A DNA stretch of 64,000 bases from Desulfonatronum thiosulfatophilum (GTDB lineage: Bacteria; Desulfobacterota; Desulfovibrionia; Desulfovibrionales; Desulfonatronaceae). The notes beneath the pieces are model-generated. The model ran no database searches and was not told where the DNA came from. It saw only the letters and a list, made by a program, of their open reading frames with translations. A program made the translations under genes and the position numbers. Numbering within the stretch: the stretch's first letter is position 1; each line of letters opens with the position of its first letter. The DNA lies in the NCBI RefSeq assembly GCF_900104215.1, contig NZ_FMXO01000012.1:1-64000 (forward strand), written 5' to 3'. Positions 55,443 to 63,546 of this stretch are shown one piece after another.

Positions 55443-57083
55443 ATGCGGATTTGCATGATCAACTGCGCTCTCCAGGACGAATTTTCGCGTCTTGGGCATG
55501 AAATTCTGGCCCTGCATCCTGAGCCGGGTTTATACGATTTTCCGTCCTTGCTGGAAAAACACGCCTTTGAGCCGGATGTCGTAGTTCAGCAGGAGACGCT
55601 GGGGCCGCGCGTTCTTCTGCAAGGCTTGGGAAAGCTCTCGTGCCTGAAGATCTACTGGTCCATTGACACGCACTTGAATTCCTTTTGGCAGGAAGAATAC
55701 TCCCGGCTGTTTGACCTCACCTGTTCCACACAGAAACAATGGGCCAGGTATTTACAGGATCAGGGAGCTTGCCGCACGGCATGGCTGCCCTGGTTTGGTC
55801 GGCGTCTGCCTTGGTACCCCTGGAGCAGCAGGAAGCATAATGTCGGTTTCGTGGGTCGGGTCACCAGGCATCGGCCCTCCCGGGAGCGTTTCGTTGCTTT
55901 TCTCGGGCAGTGTTACAATTTGCGCTTGACGCAAGATGTCTCCTTTCAGCAGATGCTGGAAATCTATCAGGAGACAAGACTGGCGCCCAACGAGTCCATT
56001 TTCGGGGAAATCAATTTTCGGCTTTTCGAGGCGGCGTCCTGTGGCTGTCTGGTGTTGAATCCAGCACCCATTCCCGGCTTGGAGGAACTTTTCACTCCGG
56101 AACGTGAAATCGGCGTCTTCAGGCATGCCCTGGAACTCGGGAGCATGATCAGTAGTTCTCTAAACAACTTGCCTGCGGCCGAAAAAATGGCCAAGGCGGC
56201 CTGGGTCAGGGTGCAGGAGGAGCATCTTCCGGCGCACCGCGCGAAATCCCTACTGGCCTTGATTGAGGAGAACCTTTCGCAGTTTTCGAAAAAAAGCTGC
56301 GATTCAAGTGATCTGGACTGGGCGATGACCCTGTATCGGCTCTGGCAGGCACGTCGAGCTCCGGTTTCCGGCCAGACGCTGCTGCATCTGCTTCTGGCCC
56401 TGCCCGAATCGCCTCGCAAGCGCTGCGCCCTCCTGGGGTTCTGGATGGGAATGGACAGGCGGGACATGGTGGCCCATGACTTGGCGGCGATTTTCCAGGC
56501 CAATCTGCATGCCGAAGATCATAATGTAAATCGCACCGCCTCACTGGCCGCGCTGCATCTGGAGGATCTGCCCATGGCAAAGGCGTTCTGGTTGCGGCTC
56601 CGGGCTCGGTCCCCGCGCTTGCCCAGGCCGCCAGGCACGCAGCGTGAACTGTATCTGGCATGGGCCAGAGATCTGCAACGCCAGGGACGCCTGGCCCGTC
56701 CGGGCCTGTCCTACGATCACCAGCGGCACGTGCCGGAGTCAGCACTGGAGTGTTTGATTCTCGCCCATCTTTTAGATTCCCGAGACATGGACATTTGTCG
56801 TGCCATGGATGCATTGCTGGACAAACAGCCCGGTTTCGAGCCGCTTCGCCTTTCACTACTTTCCCACATTACGCTCCATCGACCTCAGGACTGGCTTGCC
56901 GGATTGAAACTGGGACTGGTCAACCTCCAGGGGTTCAGGCTAGAGGAAGGGTTAGAGGAGTTGTTTCTGGCAGGATCACGGGCGGCGCAGCAGAACCAGG
57001 ATCGTAAATTTTTCAATGCGCTCTCCGCGGCTGATCCGGACCGGTCCATCAGGACCACCTTGCATCCGCGTCCCGATTTTTGA
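55443..57083 (+). CDS. Glycosyltransferase with helical C-terminal region
   Basis: This 546-residue protein has a GT-B type glycosyltransferase in the N-terminal half. KHNVGFVGRVTRHRPSRERFVAFL and FGEINFRLFEAASCGCLVLNPAPIPGLEELF are typical of the Glyco_trans_1_2/CgeB-like group. NEE-like donor contacts are not evident, so the sugar is unknown. Residues from about 290 onward form helical, TPR-like repeats (LDWAMTLYRLWQARRAP, ALHLEDLPMAKAFWLRLRA), which could bind a protein acceptor. No signal peptide is seen. It follows the ATP-grasp gene and overlaps or abuts recN. Flagellin or surface-polymer glycosylation is a guess. Confidence 0.82.
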   Translation: MRICMINCALQDEFSRLGHEILALHPEPGLYDFPSLLEKHAFEPDVVVQQETLGPRVLLQGLGKLSCLKIYWSIDTHLNSFWQEEYSRLFDLTCSTQKQWARYLQDQGACRTAWLPWFGRRLPWYPWSSRKHNVGFVGRVTRHRPSRERFVAFLGQCYNLRLTQDVSFQQMLEIYQETRLAPNESIFGEINFRLFEAASCGCLVLNPAPIPGLEELFTPEREIGVFRHALELGSMISSSLNNLPAAEKMAKAAWVRVQEEHLPAHRAKSLLALIEENLSQFSKKSCDSSDLDWAMTLYRLWQARRAPVSGQTLLHLLLALPESPRKRCALLGFWMGMDRRDMVAHDLAAIFQANLHAEDHNVNRTASLAALHLEDLPMAKAFWLRLRARSPRLPRPPGTQRELYLAWARDLQRQGRLARPGLSYDHQRHVPESALECLILAHLLDSRDMDICRAMDALLDKQPGFEPLRLSLLSHITLHRPQDWLAGLKLGLVNLQGFRLEEGLEELFLAGSRAAQQNQDRKFFNALSAADPDRSIRTTLHPRPDF

Positions 57084-57112
57084 CGCGTGAAGTTTCAACC
57101 CCAGACATAACC

Positions 57113-58711
57113 ATGCTTGAACTTCTACGAATCCGTAAACTTGCCCTAATTGACGACCTGGAACTGGAATTTGGATCCGGTCTGAATGTGATCACCGGTG
57201 AAACCGGGGCCGGAAAATCATTCATTCTCCGGGCTCTGGACTTTCTTCTGGGTGAGAAACTGGCCGTGAACCTGGTGCGCCCCGGCCACGACAAGGCCCA
57301 GGTAGAGGCCATCTTTGTCCTCAACGAGAACGGGTCCCCGGCAGAGACGCTCATCCGGCGCGAACTTTCCGCGGATACCGGTCGTTCCCGAGTCTGGGTC
57401 AACGACGACCTGGCATCCCAGGAAAGCCTGAAGCGCCTGCGCGCCAAGCTGGTTCTGCATGCCAGCCAGCATTCCCAGCAGCAGTTGCGATTGCCCTCAT
57501 TTCATGCCCGACTGTTGGACCGGTTTCTCAGCCAACCGGATCTGGTGCGTGAAAAAGAGCGCCGACTTGCGGCCCTCAACGCCTTGGTTGAGCAAAAAAA
57601 ACAGCTGGAAGACCGGCTGCGGGGACTGCGGGAACGGCGGGACCTGCTGGAGTTTCAACGCGCGGAAATAGCCAAGGTCCAACCGGTCCAAGGCGAAGAA
57701 GAGGAGCTGGAAAACCGCAAGCAGACACTGCGCGACCAGGCGCTCGCCCAAAAAGACGCGGCTTTGGCTATTGAACTGCTTTGCGCCTCGGATGTCGGCC
57801 TTCATGAAACGTTGGGCAAATTGCACAAGGCGGTTCTTTCACTGACCGGACCGCATCCGGAGTTGGCGGGAGATACCGCTGTGCTGTTAAATTTTTCAGA
57901 GCAGGCTCATGATCTCGAAAGAAGGCTGCGTGGCCTGTCCCGAATCCAGAGCGCACAGGGTGAATTGGAATCCATCGAGGCCAGGCTTTGGGAACTTTCT
58001 CAGCTCAAACGCAAGCTTAAAAGGCCTTTGGTTGAAATTATCCAGCTCAAGGATGAAGTCGAGGCCAACCTTTCATTTCTGGATTCCTCCGGCCTGGATC
58101 TGAAGCAGTTGGAGCGCCGGTACGAGGCAGCCAAGTCCGAATTGACGGAAACCCTGAATGCGCTGGACACGGATCGCCGGCAGGCCGCACTGGAACTGGG
58201 CGCCAAATTGTCCCGGGAACTGCGTGAACTGGGCTTTTCGGAGCACTTGAAAATCGAATTCACATTCCATCCCCAGGATATCGCCCACGGGTTGACTGAA
58301 AACCGGCCGCGTCTGCTCTGGGCCCCGAATCCGGGCCAGCCCTTTCAGCCTCTGGAAGACATTGCCTCCGGCGGCGAGTTGTCCCGAGTGCTCCTGGCCA
58401 TTACGGGATTGATCGCCGATGCGGCCAATCCCACGTTGATATTCGACGAAGTGGATGCCGGGATAGGGGGCATGACCCTGAACAAAGTCGGAGAACGCCT
58501 GCGGAACCTGTCCGTCCTGCAACAGGTTGTGGTGATTACCCATTGGCCTCAACTCGCAGCCCAGGCCGACAGACATTTTCAGGTCCACAAGGAGGTTGTT
58601 GACGGCGAAACGTATACCCGGTGCACCCCTTTGGACGGCGCGGCGCGGGATGACGAGCTGAAGCGGATGACTGGCGGCGGGTGGAGTGTTGAGGAAGACA
58701 TTGGCAAATGA
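57113..58711 (+). CDS. recN: DNA repair protein RecN
   Basis: This SMC-like ATPase of about 532 residues acts in double-strand break repair. Walker A is GETGAGKSFIL, with LLELLRIRKLALIDDLELEFGSGLNVI-like text before it (the LRI-N-A-LI opening of RecN). Long coiled coils follow in residues about 150-380 (EKERRLAALNALVEQKKQLEDRL). The signature ASGGELSRVLLAI and Walker B TLIFDEVDAGIGG lie near residues 415-460, and THWPQLAAQADRHFQVHK near the end is canonical. The ATG at 57113 was chosen. A TTG at 57080 overlaps the upstream gene by four bases and may also serve. Confidence 0.95.
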   Translation: MLELLRIRKLALIDDLELEFGSGLNVITGETGAGKSFILRALDFLLGEKLAVNLVRPGHDKAQVEAIFVLNENGSPAETLIRRELSADTGRSRVWVNDDLASQESLKRLRAKLVLHASQHSQQQLRLPSFHARLLDRFLSQPDLVREKERRLAALNALVEQKKQLEDRLRGLRERRDLLEFQRAEIAKVQPVQGEEEELENRKQTLRDQALAQKDAALAIELLCASDVGLHETLGKLHKAVLSLTGPHPELAGDTAVLLNFSEQAHDLERRLRGLSRIQSAQGELESIEARLWELSQLKRKLKRPLVEIIQLKDEVEANLSFLDSSGLDLKQLERRYEAAKSELTETLNALDTDRRQAALELGAKLSRELRELGFSEHLKIEFTFHPQDIAHGLTENRPRLLWAPNPGQPFQPLEDIASGGELSRVLLAITGLIADAANPTLIFDEVDAGIGGMTLNKVGERLRNLSVLQQVVVITHWPQLAAQADRHFQVHKEVVDGETYTRCTPLDGAARDDELKRMTGGGWSVEEDIGK

Positions 58712-58843
58712 CGTCATGTTCTTATCTTATTCGTAAATATTCGACGGAGGACCGGCGTGCCTTGATTTACGCACTCACGATTTTTTGCAGCCCTTGTACC
58801 AGCGAAACAGCCAAGAAATAACCCTTGAACGAAAGGAGTCCCT

Positions 58844-59806
58844 ATGCCCAACCTTCTGGATCAGCTCAAGGAATATTCCACGGTCGTCGCGGATACCGGC
58901 GATTTTTCGAGTATCAAGGAATATCACCCCCAGGATGCCACCACCAACCCCAGTTTGATCGTCAAGGCCGTGGCCATGGACGAGTACCGGGATCTCGTGG
59001 ACAAGGCCATTGATGATGCCCAGGCCGGTGCTCCCTCCACCGAGGCGTTTCTGGAACTGGCCATGGACAAGCTGTTCGTCGCGTTCGGGACGGAGATCCT
59101 GAAGATCGTTCCGGGGCGTGTTTCCACTGAAGTGGACGCCCGCCTCAGCTTCAACGTCCAGGGTTCGGTGGACAAGGCCAGGACGCTCATCTCGCTGTAC
59201 GAGCACGCGGGCGTGGACCGGGAGCGGGTGTTGATCAAGCTGTCCAGCACATGGGAAGGAGTTGCCGCGGCCAGAATACTGGCCAAGGAAGGCATCCGCT
59301 GCAACATGACCCTGCTGTTCTCCTTTGCCCAGGCCGTGGCCTGCGCCGAGGCCGGAGTGCAGCTCATCTCACCCTTTGTCGGACGGATCATGGACTGGTA
59401 CAAGGCTCATGAAGGCCGGGCCGGATATCCTCCCCATGAAGACCCGGGCGTGCATTCCGTGACCCGGATCTACAATTACTACAAGAATCACGGCTATCCC
59501 ACCGAGGTCATGGGCGCGAGCTTCCGTAATGCCGGAGAAATTATCGAGCTGGCCGGCTGCGATCTGCTGACCATCAGCCCGAATCTGCTCCAGGAGCTTC
59601 GGGAAGGCGAGGGGACGGTGGAGCGCAAGCTCAGCCCGGAATCGGCCCGGGAGCACGGGGAGGACAAGATCTCCCTGGATGAAAAGACCTTTCGCTGGAT
59701 GCTCAATGAAGACCAGATGGCCACGGAAAAGCTGGCCGACGGCATCCGCCTCTTTGCCGCGGATGCGGTCAAGTTGGAAAAGTTGATTCTGAAGAAGAGA
59801 AAATAG
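58844..59806 (+). CDS. tal: Transaldolase (TalB type)
   Basis: This 320-residue enzyme of the pentose phosphate pathway transfers a dihydroxyacetone unit between sugar phosphates. [11 protein letters not shown] near the N terminus, [12 protein letters not shown], and the Schiff-base Lys in [19 protein letters not shown] are diagnostic, with [30 protein letters not shown] next. Length (320) matches TalB rather than the short TalC/MipB class. AAAGGAG lies before the ATG. It is a single-gene unit with its own terminator. Confidence 0.97.
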   Translation: MPNLLDQLKEYSTVVADTGDFSSIKEYHPQDATTNPSLIVKAVAMDEYRDLVDKAIDDAQAGAPSTEAFLELAMDKLFVAFGTEILKIVPGRVSTEVDARLSFNVQGSVDKARTLISLYEHAGVDRERVLIKLSSTWEGVAAARILAKEGIRCNMTLLFSFAQAVACAEAGVQLISPFVGRIMDWYKAHEGRAGYPPHEDPGVHSVTRIYNYYKNHGYPTEVMGASFRNAGEIIELAGCDLLTISPNLLQELREGEGTVERKLSPESAREHGEDKISLDEKTFRWMLNEDQMATEKLADGIRLFAADAVKLEKLILKKRK

Positions 59807-59828
59807 ACGAAACGTTCAAAGGCATCCC

Positions 59829-59869
59829 GAAGGCGGTACTGTCGCGACAGTGCCGCCTTCTTGTTTTTT
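59829..59869 (+). terminator. Rho-independent terminator after tal
   Basis: GAAGGCGG and CCGCCTTC, with ACTGTCG/CGACAGT inside, form a long stem at 59829-59860, followed by TTGTTTTTT. Confidence 0.9.
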
Positions 59870-59977
59870 GGGCCGGGTGTCGTATGTTTTATGGAGGTCC
59901 GGCAACGGGGCGGGATCTGGTCAGATGCATTGCCGCAATAACGTTTTGCAGCCTGACCAATTCAAGAAGGAGCATGT

Positions 59978-60460
59978 ATGAGGTATCTGAATGTTGTTGT
60001 GATTGTCCTCGCAAGCCTTGTCTGGCTGAGCCCGTCCATGGCCGCGGAAGCGCTTGATCCGGAGAAGATCCTGGAGCATATCAATGAACATCGCTCATCC
60101 CTGGACCTGGAACCATTGAACGCACACCAGGGCCTGAACGCAGCCGCGAAACTGCGTGTGGAGGATATGCTGGAAAACGATTATTTTGCCCATATCAATC
60201 CCGAGACCGGAGAAGGACCGATGGAAGCGATCATGCAGGTTGACTATGACCCTCAAGCCTTTGCCGAAAATATCGCCATGGGGACTTTTCAAAATGAAAA
60301 GGAACTGGTGCAAGGCTGGCTTGACAGCCCGGAACACCGGGAAAATATCGAGCGGTCGGACATGGTGGACAGTGGCTTGGCCATTGCCCGGGATGATAAT
60401 ACCGATCTGGGGATGGACGTTTATATCGTGGTTCAGCTCTTCGGTTCACCCATGAATTGA
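59978..60460 (+). CDS. Secreted CAP-domain (SCP/PR-1-like) protein
   Basis: This 160-residue protein has a signal peptide (VVVIVLASLVWL, probably cut after SMA) and a CAP domain. EKILEHINEHRSSLDLEPL is the first helix, with YFAHINPETGEGP and AENIAMG as the CAP signatures and WLDSPEHRENIERSDMVDSGLAIA the later one. The His and Glu residues that line the CAP cavity are present. Function of bacterial CAP proteins is poorly known. AAGGAG precedes the ATG. It stands alone between tal and a toxin-antitoxin pair. Confidence 0.9.
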   Translation: MRYLNVVVIVLASLVWLSPSMAAEALDPEKILEHINEHRSSLDLEPLNAHQGLNAAAKLRVEDMLENDYFAHINPETGEGPMEAIMQVDYDPQAFAENIAMGTFQNEKELVQGWLDSPEHRENIERSDMVDSGLAIARDDNTDLGMDVYIVVQLFGSPMN

Positions 60461-60580
60461 TGCGGATGCAGCTCCAATATTTTCTCGGCGCTGACCTGCG
60501 CTGGACATACTCTAGCGAAAGCATACAGAAGCTGCATCAAGATCAACTCCACACAAAGCCGGTATCAGGAAGTACTCAGC

Positions 60581-60925
60581 TTACAAAAAGCGTAGCAGGA
60601 TTTTTATTTTCGTTTCCACTGCGTTCATGGACAGGTTGCTTACCCTCCCGATTTTGGCCAATAACCGCTGTTTCGAGACCGACCTTATATCCTCGCACTT
60701 GACGTAACTAACCTCTTTAAGGCCCCCTTCGGGAGGTATAATCTTTTCATGAAGTGGGATTTTTTTGTTCTTGCTTGTCAGGGGCAGAATAACCACCAGC
60801 TCAGCCGGACCTGTATTGAAAATGTCATCAGAAATGACCAAGCCCGGTCGTTGACCAGACTGTTCGTGCCCATTCGTGGGGTTCAGGTCCACCAGCCAGA
60901 TTTCGCCGCGTAGTGTTTGAATCAT
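60581..60925 (-). CDS. MazF/PemK-type toxin endoribonuclease
   Basis: This 114-residue protein belongs to the MazF/PemK family of RNases that cut mRNA at short sequences. RGEIWLVDLNPTNGHEQSGQRPGLVISDDIFN is the conserved N-terminal core, with the catalytic Arg in the QRP motif. LVVILPLTSKNKKIPLHEKII and SYVKCEDIRSVSKQRLLAKIGRVS complete the fold. Its start overlaps the antitoxin stop by four bases (ATGA), the usual coupling. It converges with the CAP gene. Confidence 0.95.
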   Translation of the reverse strand: MIQTLRGEIWLVDLNPTNGHEQSGQRPGLVISDDIFNTGPAELVVILPLTSKNKKIPLHEKIIPPEGGLKEVSYVKCEDIRSVSKQRLLAKIGRVSNLSMNAVETKIKILLRFL

Positions 60926-61182
60926 TTGGTTTCCATGTCGTCCTGGAGGTCATCAGCAAGAGTTTTGCCCCAAATTTCTCGTTCTTGCTGTTCGTCCGCC
61001 CATCCCTCAGGATTGCCGCGTAATTCGGCAAAGGCTTCGTTAGTCCGCTGAAGCAGCTGCTCCGCACGGTATTTTCGCAGTAATCTCTCAAGCACCGCCT
61101 GCATCGGTTCAGCCTCATCCTTGGCTATCTGCTTAAGCAAAACATGAGAATTTGTGGAAATGCGGATTGTTGTGGTCTGCAT
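60922..61182 (-). CDS. Ribbon-helix-helix antitoxin of the MazF-type pair
   Basis: This 86-residue protein should bind DNA through its N-terminal ribbon-helix-helix (TTIRISTNSHVLLKQIAKDEAEPMQAVLERLLRKYR) and neutralise the toxin with its acidic tail (GKTLADDLQDDMETK). AGAGG stands about seven bases before the ATG. A 14-base palindrome overlaps the likely -10 element, which fits autoregulation by the antitoxin or the complex. Order antitoxin then toxin is standard. Confidence 0.88.
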   Translation of the reverse strand: MQTTTIRISTNSHVLLKQIAKDEAEPMQAVLERLLRKYRAEQLLQRTNEAFAELRGNPEGWADEQQEREIWGKTLADDLQDDMETK

Positions 61183-61200
61183 GCCGGCACCTCTTTTAGT

Positions 61201-61233
61201 AGACTAATTAGTCTGCAAATCTGGATACGTCAA
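61201..61233 (-). promoter_or_regulatory. Promoter and palindromic operator of the toxin-antitoxin pair
   Basis: On the minus strand TTGACG (61228-61233) and TAATTA (61205-61210) are 17 bases apart. The perfect palindrome AGACTAATTAGTCT at 61201-61214 covers the -10 element and is a likely repressor site. Confidence 0.65.
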
Positions 61234-61277
61234 TACAGGCCGCTGGTGAAAATTTGTTCAAAAAAAAATTGCCTCTT

Positions 61278-61291
61278 TTGACATAGATCAA
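61278..61291 (+). promoter_or_regulatory. FNR/HcpR-like box upstream of hcp
   Basis: TTGAC, four bases, ATCAA is a near-palindrome of the CRP/FNR class, about 80 bases before the hcp ATG. In sulfate reducers hcp is controlled by the CRP-family regulator HcpR, so this is a likely site (inference from family knowledge). Confidence 0.6.
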
Positions 61292-61371
61292 TGTGCTCTC
61301 CAGCCGATCCCGTAGAAAGGAGTCGTGTTCGACAAGAACTTGATCCATCAACCATATTAAGGAGGCAGATC

Positions 61372-63006
61372 ATGACCATGTTTTGTTACCAGTGCGAGCA
61401 GACGGCCAAGGGCGAAGGGTGTGCGAAGATCGGCGTGTGCGGAAAGCAGCCGGACGTGTCAGCGCTGCAGGATCTGCTGGTTTATGCGCTGCAAGGATTG
61501 GGGCTGGTGGCGCACGAGGGCCGCAAAGTCGGGGTGAAAAGCGCCGCGGCGGATGCCTTTGCCTGTGAGGCCCTGTTTTCCACCTTGACCAACGTGGATT
61601 TTGATCCGGAACGGTTCAAGCCGTTGATCGAGCAGGCCGTGGCTTTTCGCGAGGAACTGCGAGACAAGGTCATTGCTGCCGGCGGAAAAACGGAATTTGA
61701 TGCGCCGGAAGCGGCCTTCGAGCCTGCTCCTTCCCTGGACGGCATGGTTCGGCAGGGCGAAGAGCACGGACTGCAGAACGACAAGGAAAGCGACCCGGAC
61801 AAGAAATCCTTGAAGCATACGCTCCTGTTCGGTCTGAAGGGCATTGCCGCCTATGCCGATCATGCCCGGATTCTGGGACAGACCGATGACAGCGTTTATG
61901 CCTTCATTCATGAAGCCTTGGCCGCTTTGACACGGACTGATCTTGAACTCCAGGACTGGCTGGGCCTGGCGCTGCGTTGCGGCGAAGTCAATCTGAAGAC
62001 CATGGAAAACCTGGATGCGGCCAATACCGGGGCCTACGGCGACCCCACGCCCACGTCCGTTCCTCTGGGCGCGAAAAAGGGCAAGGCCATCCTGGTTTCC
62101 GGCCATGACCTGAAGGACTTGGAGGACCTGCTCAAGCAGACCGAAGGCAAGGGGATCAACATCTACACCCACGGCGAAATGCTTCCGGCCCATGGATATC
62201 CCAAGCTGAAAGCCTACCCGCATTTCTATGGTCACTACGGCACGGCATGGCAGAACCAGCATAAGGAATTCGCCGCGTTCCCCGGTCCGATCCTGATGAC
62301 CACCAATTGCATCCAGCGGCCCCAGGAGAGTTACAAGGCCAATATTTTCACCACTGGGCTGGTCGGGTTTCCCGGCGTGGAACACGTCAAGAACGGTGAG
62401 TTCGGTTTGGTGGTGGCCAAGGCCCTGGAGATGCCGGGCTTCACCCAGGACGTGTCCGGCAAGTCGGTGATGACCGGCTTTGCGCGCAATGCGGTGCTGT
62501 CCGTCGCGGACAAGGTCATCGACCTGGTCAAGACCAAGAAGATTCGCCACTTTTTCCTGGTGGCCGGCTGCGATGGAGCCAAGCCGGGCCGCAACTACTA
62601 CACCGAGTTCGTGGAAAAGGTGCCTTCCGATTGCGTGGTGCTGACCCTGGCCTGCGGCAAGTTCCGCTTTTTCGACAAGGATCTCGGCACCATCGAGGGG
62701 CTGCCCCGGCTTCTGGACATGGGCCAATGCAACGACGCCTACTCGGCCATCCAGGTAGCCGTTGCCCTGTCCAAGGCCTTCGGCGTCAGCGTGAACGAAC
62801 TGCCCCTGTCTCTGGTGCTGTCCTGGTACGAGCAGAAGGCTGTAGCCATCCTGCTGACTTTGCTGCATTTGGGCATCCAGGACATCCGCCTCGGACCCTC
62901 ACTGCCCGCCTTCACTTCGCCCAACGTGCTCAAGGTGCTGGTGGACACATTCAACATCAAGCCCATCACCACTCCGGATGAGGATCTGAAGGCAATTCTT
63001 GGGTAA
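61372..63006 (+). CDS. hcp: Hydroxylamine reductase / hybrid cluster protein
   Basis: This 544-residue protein contains the hybrid [4Fe-2O-2S] cluster and is linked to nitric oxide and nitrosative stress, with hydroxylamine reductase activity in vitro. The N-terminal cubane Cys are 5, 8, 17 and 23 (CX2CX8CX5C), the class found in Desulfovibrio and other strict anaerobes. Hybrid-cluster ligands lie in GEMLPAHGYPKL, TTNCIQRP, VAGCDGAKPGRNYYTEF and LACGKFRFF. AAGGAGG precedes the ATG, which settles the start; the frame is open 27 codons further upstream. A terminator follows. Confidence 0.98.
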   Translation: MTMFCYQCEQTAKGEGCAKIGVCGKQPDVSALQDLLVYALQGLGLVAHEGRKVGVKSAAADAFACEALFSTLTNVDFDPERFKPLIEQAVAFREELRDKVIAAGGKTEFDAPEAAFEPAPSLDGMVRQGEEHGLQNDKESDPDKKSLKHTLLFGLKGIAAYADHARILGQTDDSVYAFIHEALAALTRTDLELQDWLGLALRCGEVNLKTMENLDAANTGAYGDPTPTSVPLGAKKGKAILVSGHDLKDLEDLLKQTEGKGINIYTHGEMLPAHGYPKLKAYPHFYGHYGTAWQNQHKEFAAFPGPILMTTNCIQRPQESYKANIFTTGLVGFPGVEHVKNGEFGLVVAKALEMPGFTQDVSGKSVMTGFARNAVLSVADKVIDLVKTKKIRHFFLVAGCDGAKPGRNYYTEFVEKVPSDCVVLTLACGKFRFFDKDLGTIEGLPRLLDMGQCNDAYSAIQVAVALSKAFGVSVNELPLSLVLSWYEQKAVAILLTLLHLGIQDIRLGPSLPAFTSPNVLKVLVDTFNIKPITTPDEDLKAILG

Positions 63007-63057
63007 CTTTTGATTGCGAAATCCTGATGTCTTTTCTATCGTGGGACATCATTCTTC

Positions 63058-63079
63058 GAGGGGGCCGTAAGGCCCCCTC
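63058..63079 (+). terminator. Hairpin terminator after hcp
   Basis: GAGGGGGCC and GGCCCCCTC form a perfect nine-base stem with a GTAA loop, about 50 bases after the hcp stop. Few T follow. Confidence 0.7.
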
Positions 63080-63141
63080 GGTGTTTGAGTATTCGAAGCA
63101 GCCCCAATTTGCGACTGAGCTGCCAATATGAAGATGCCCAT

Positions 63142-63413
63142 CTCCTTGCAACAGGGCAATTTTGTTCTCACGTAACTATCTGAAATTTTAGAGACTGGTT
63201 TCCCCTGTTTGGGACGGATCGATTGTTTGACTGAACCAGGAATCGTTCATCAAGCCGTTGCCCAGCGCTAAGAGCACAATTTCCTGTTTATATAGCGCAA
63301 CGGCTTGATGTTACGAGGCCGGTAAAGGAGTTTCGAGCCGTTCCAAACAGGGGAAACCAGCCGTCTTTGCAAGAAAAAAATTGGTGAGAACAAAAATGCC
63401 CTGCTCCTTGCAA
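63142..63413. mobile_element. Palindromic MITE-like insertion with 10-bp direct repeats
   Basis: The element spans 63152-63403 (252 bases). Its ends are inverted repeats of 20 bases with one mismatch, the left beginning CAGGGCA. Directly outside each end lies the same 10-base word CTCCTTGCAA (63142-63151 and 63404-63413), as expected for a target duplication. Two more perfect inverted pairs are nested inside: 17 bases (63196-63212 with 63343-63359) and 13 bases (63249-63261 with 63297-63309). No transposase gene fits in it. CAGGG ends with 8-10-base duplications recall ISAs1-type elements, from memory. A non-autonomous derivative is the most likely reading. Confidence 0.82.
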
Positions 63414-63546
63414 GGATCGCTATTGAGGTTTGGCCGGATTCTTGAAAGAATCTCCGGGCAATTCGGCGGAGGGTAAACAGGTAGCAGAGTATATGTGCGG
63501 GAATGACGACTCGAGTAGACACACCAACTTCAACAAGCAAAAGCAA

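Noticed and set aside
61459-62868. A 469-codon open frame on the minus strand
   Set aside because: It is antisense to hcp, and the His/Gln/Gly-rich translation is typical of reversed GC-rich coding.
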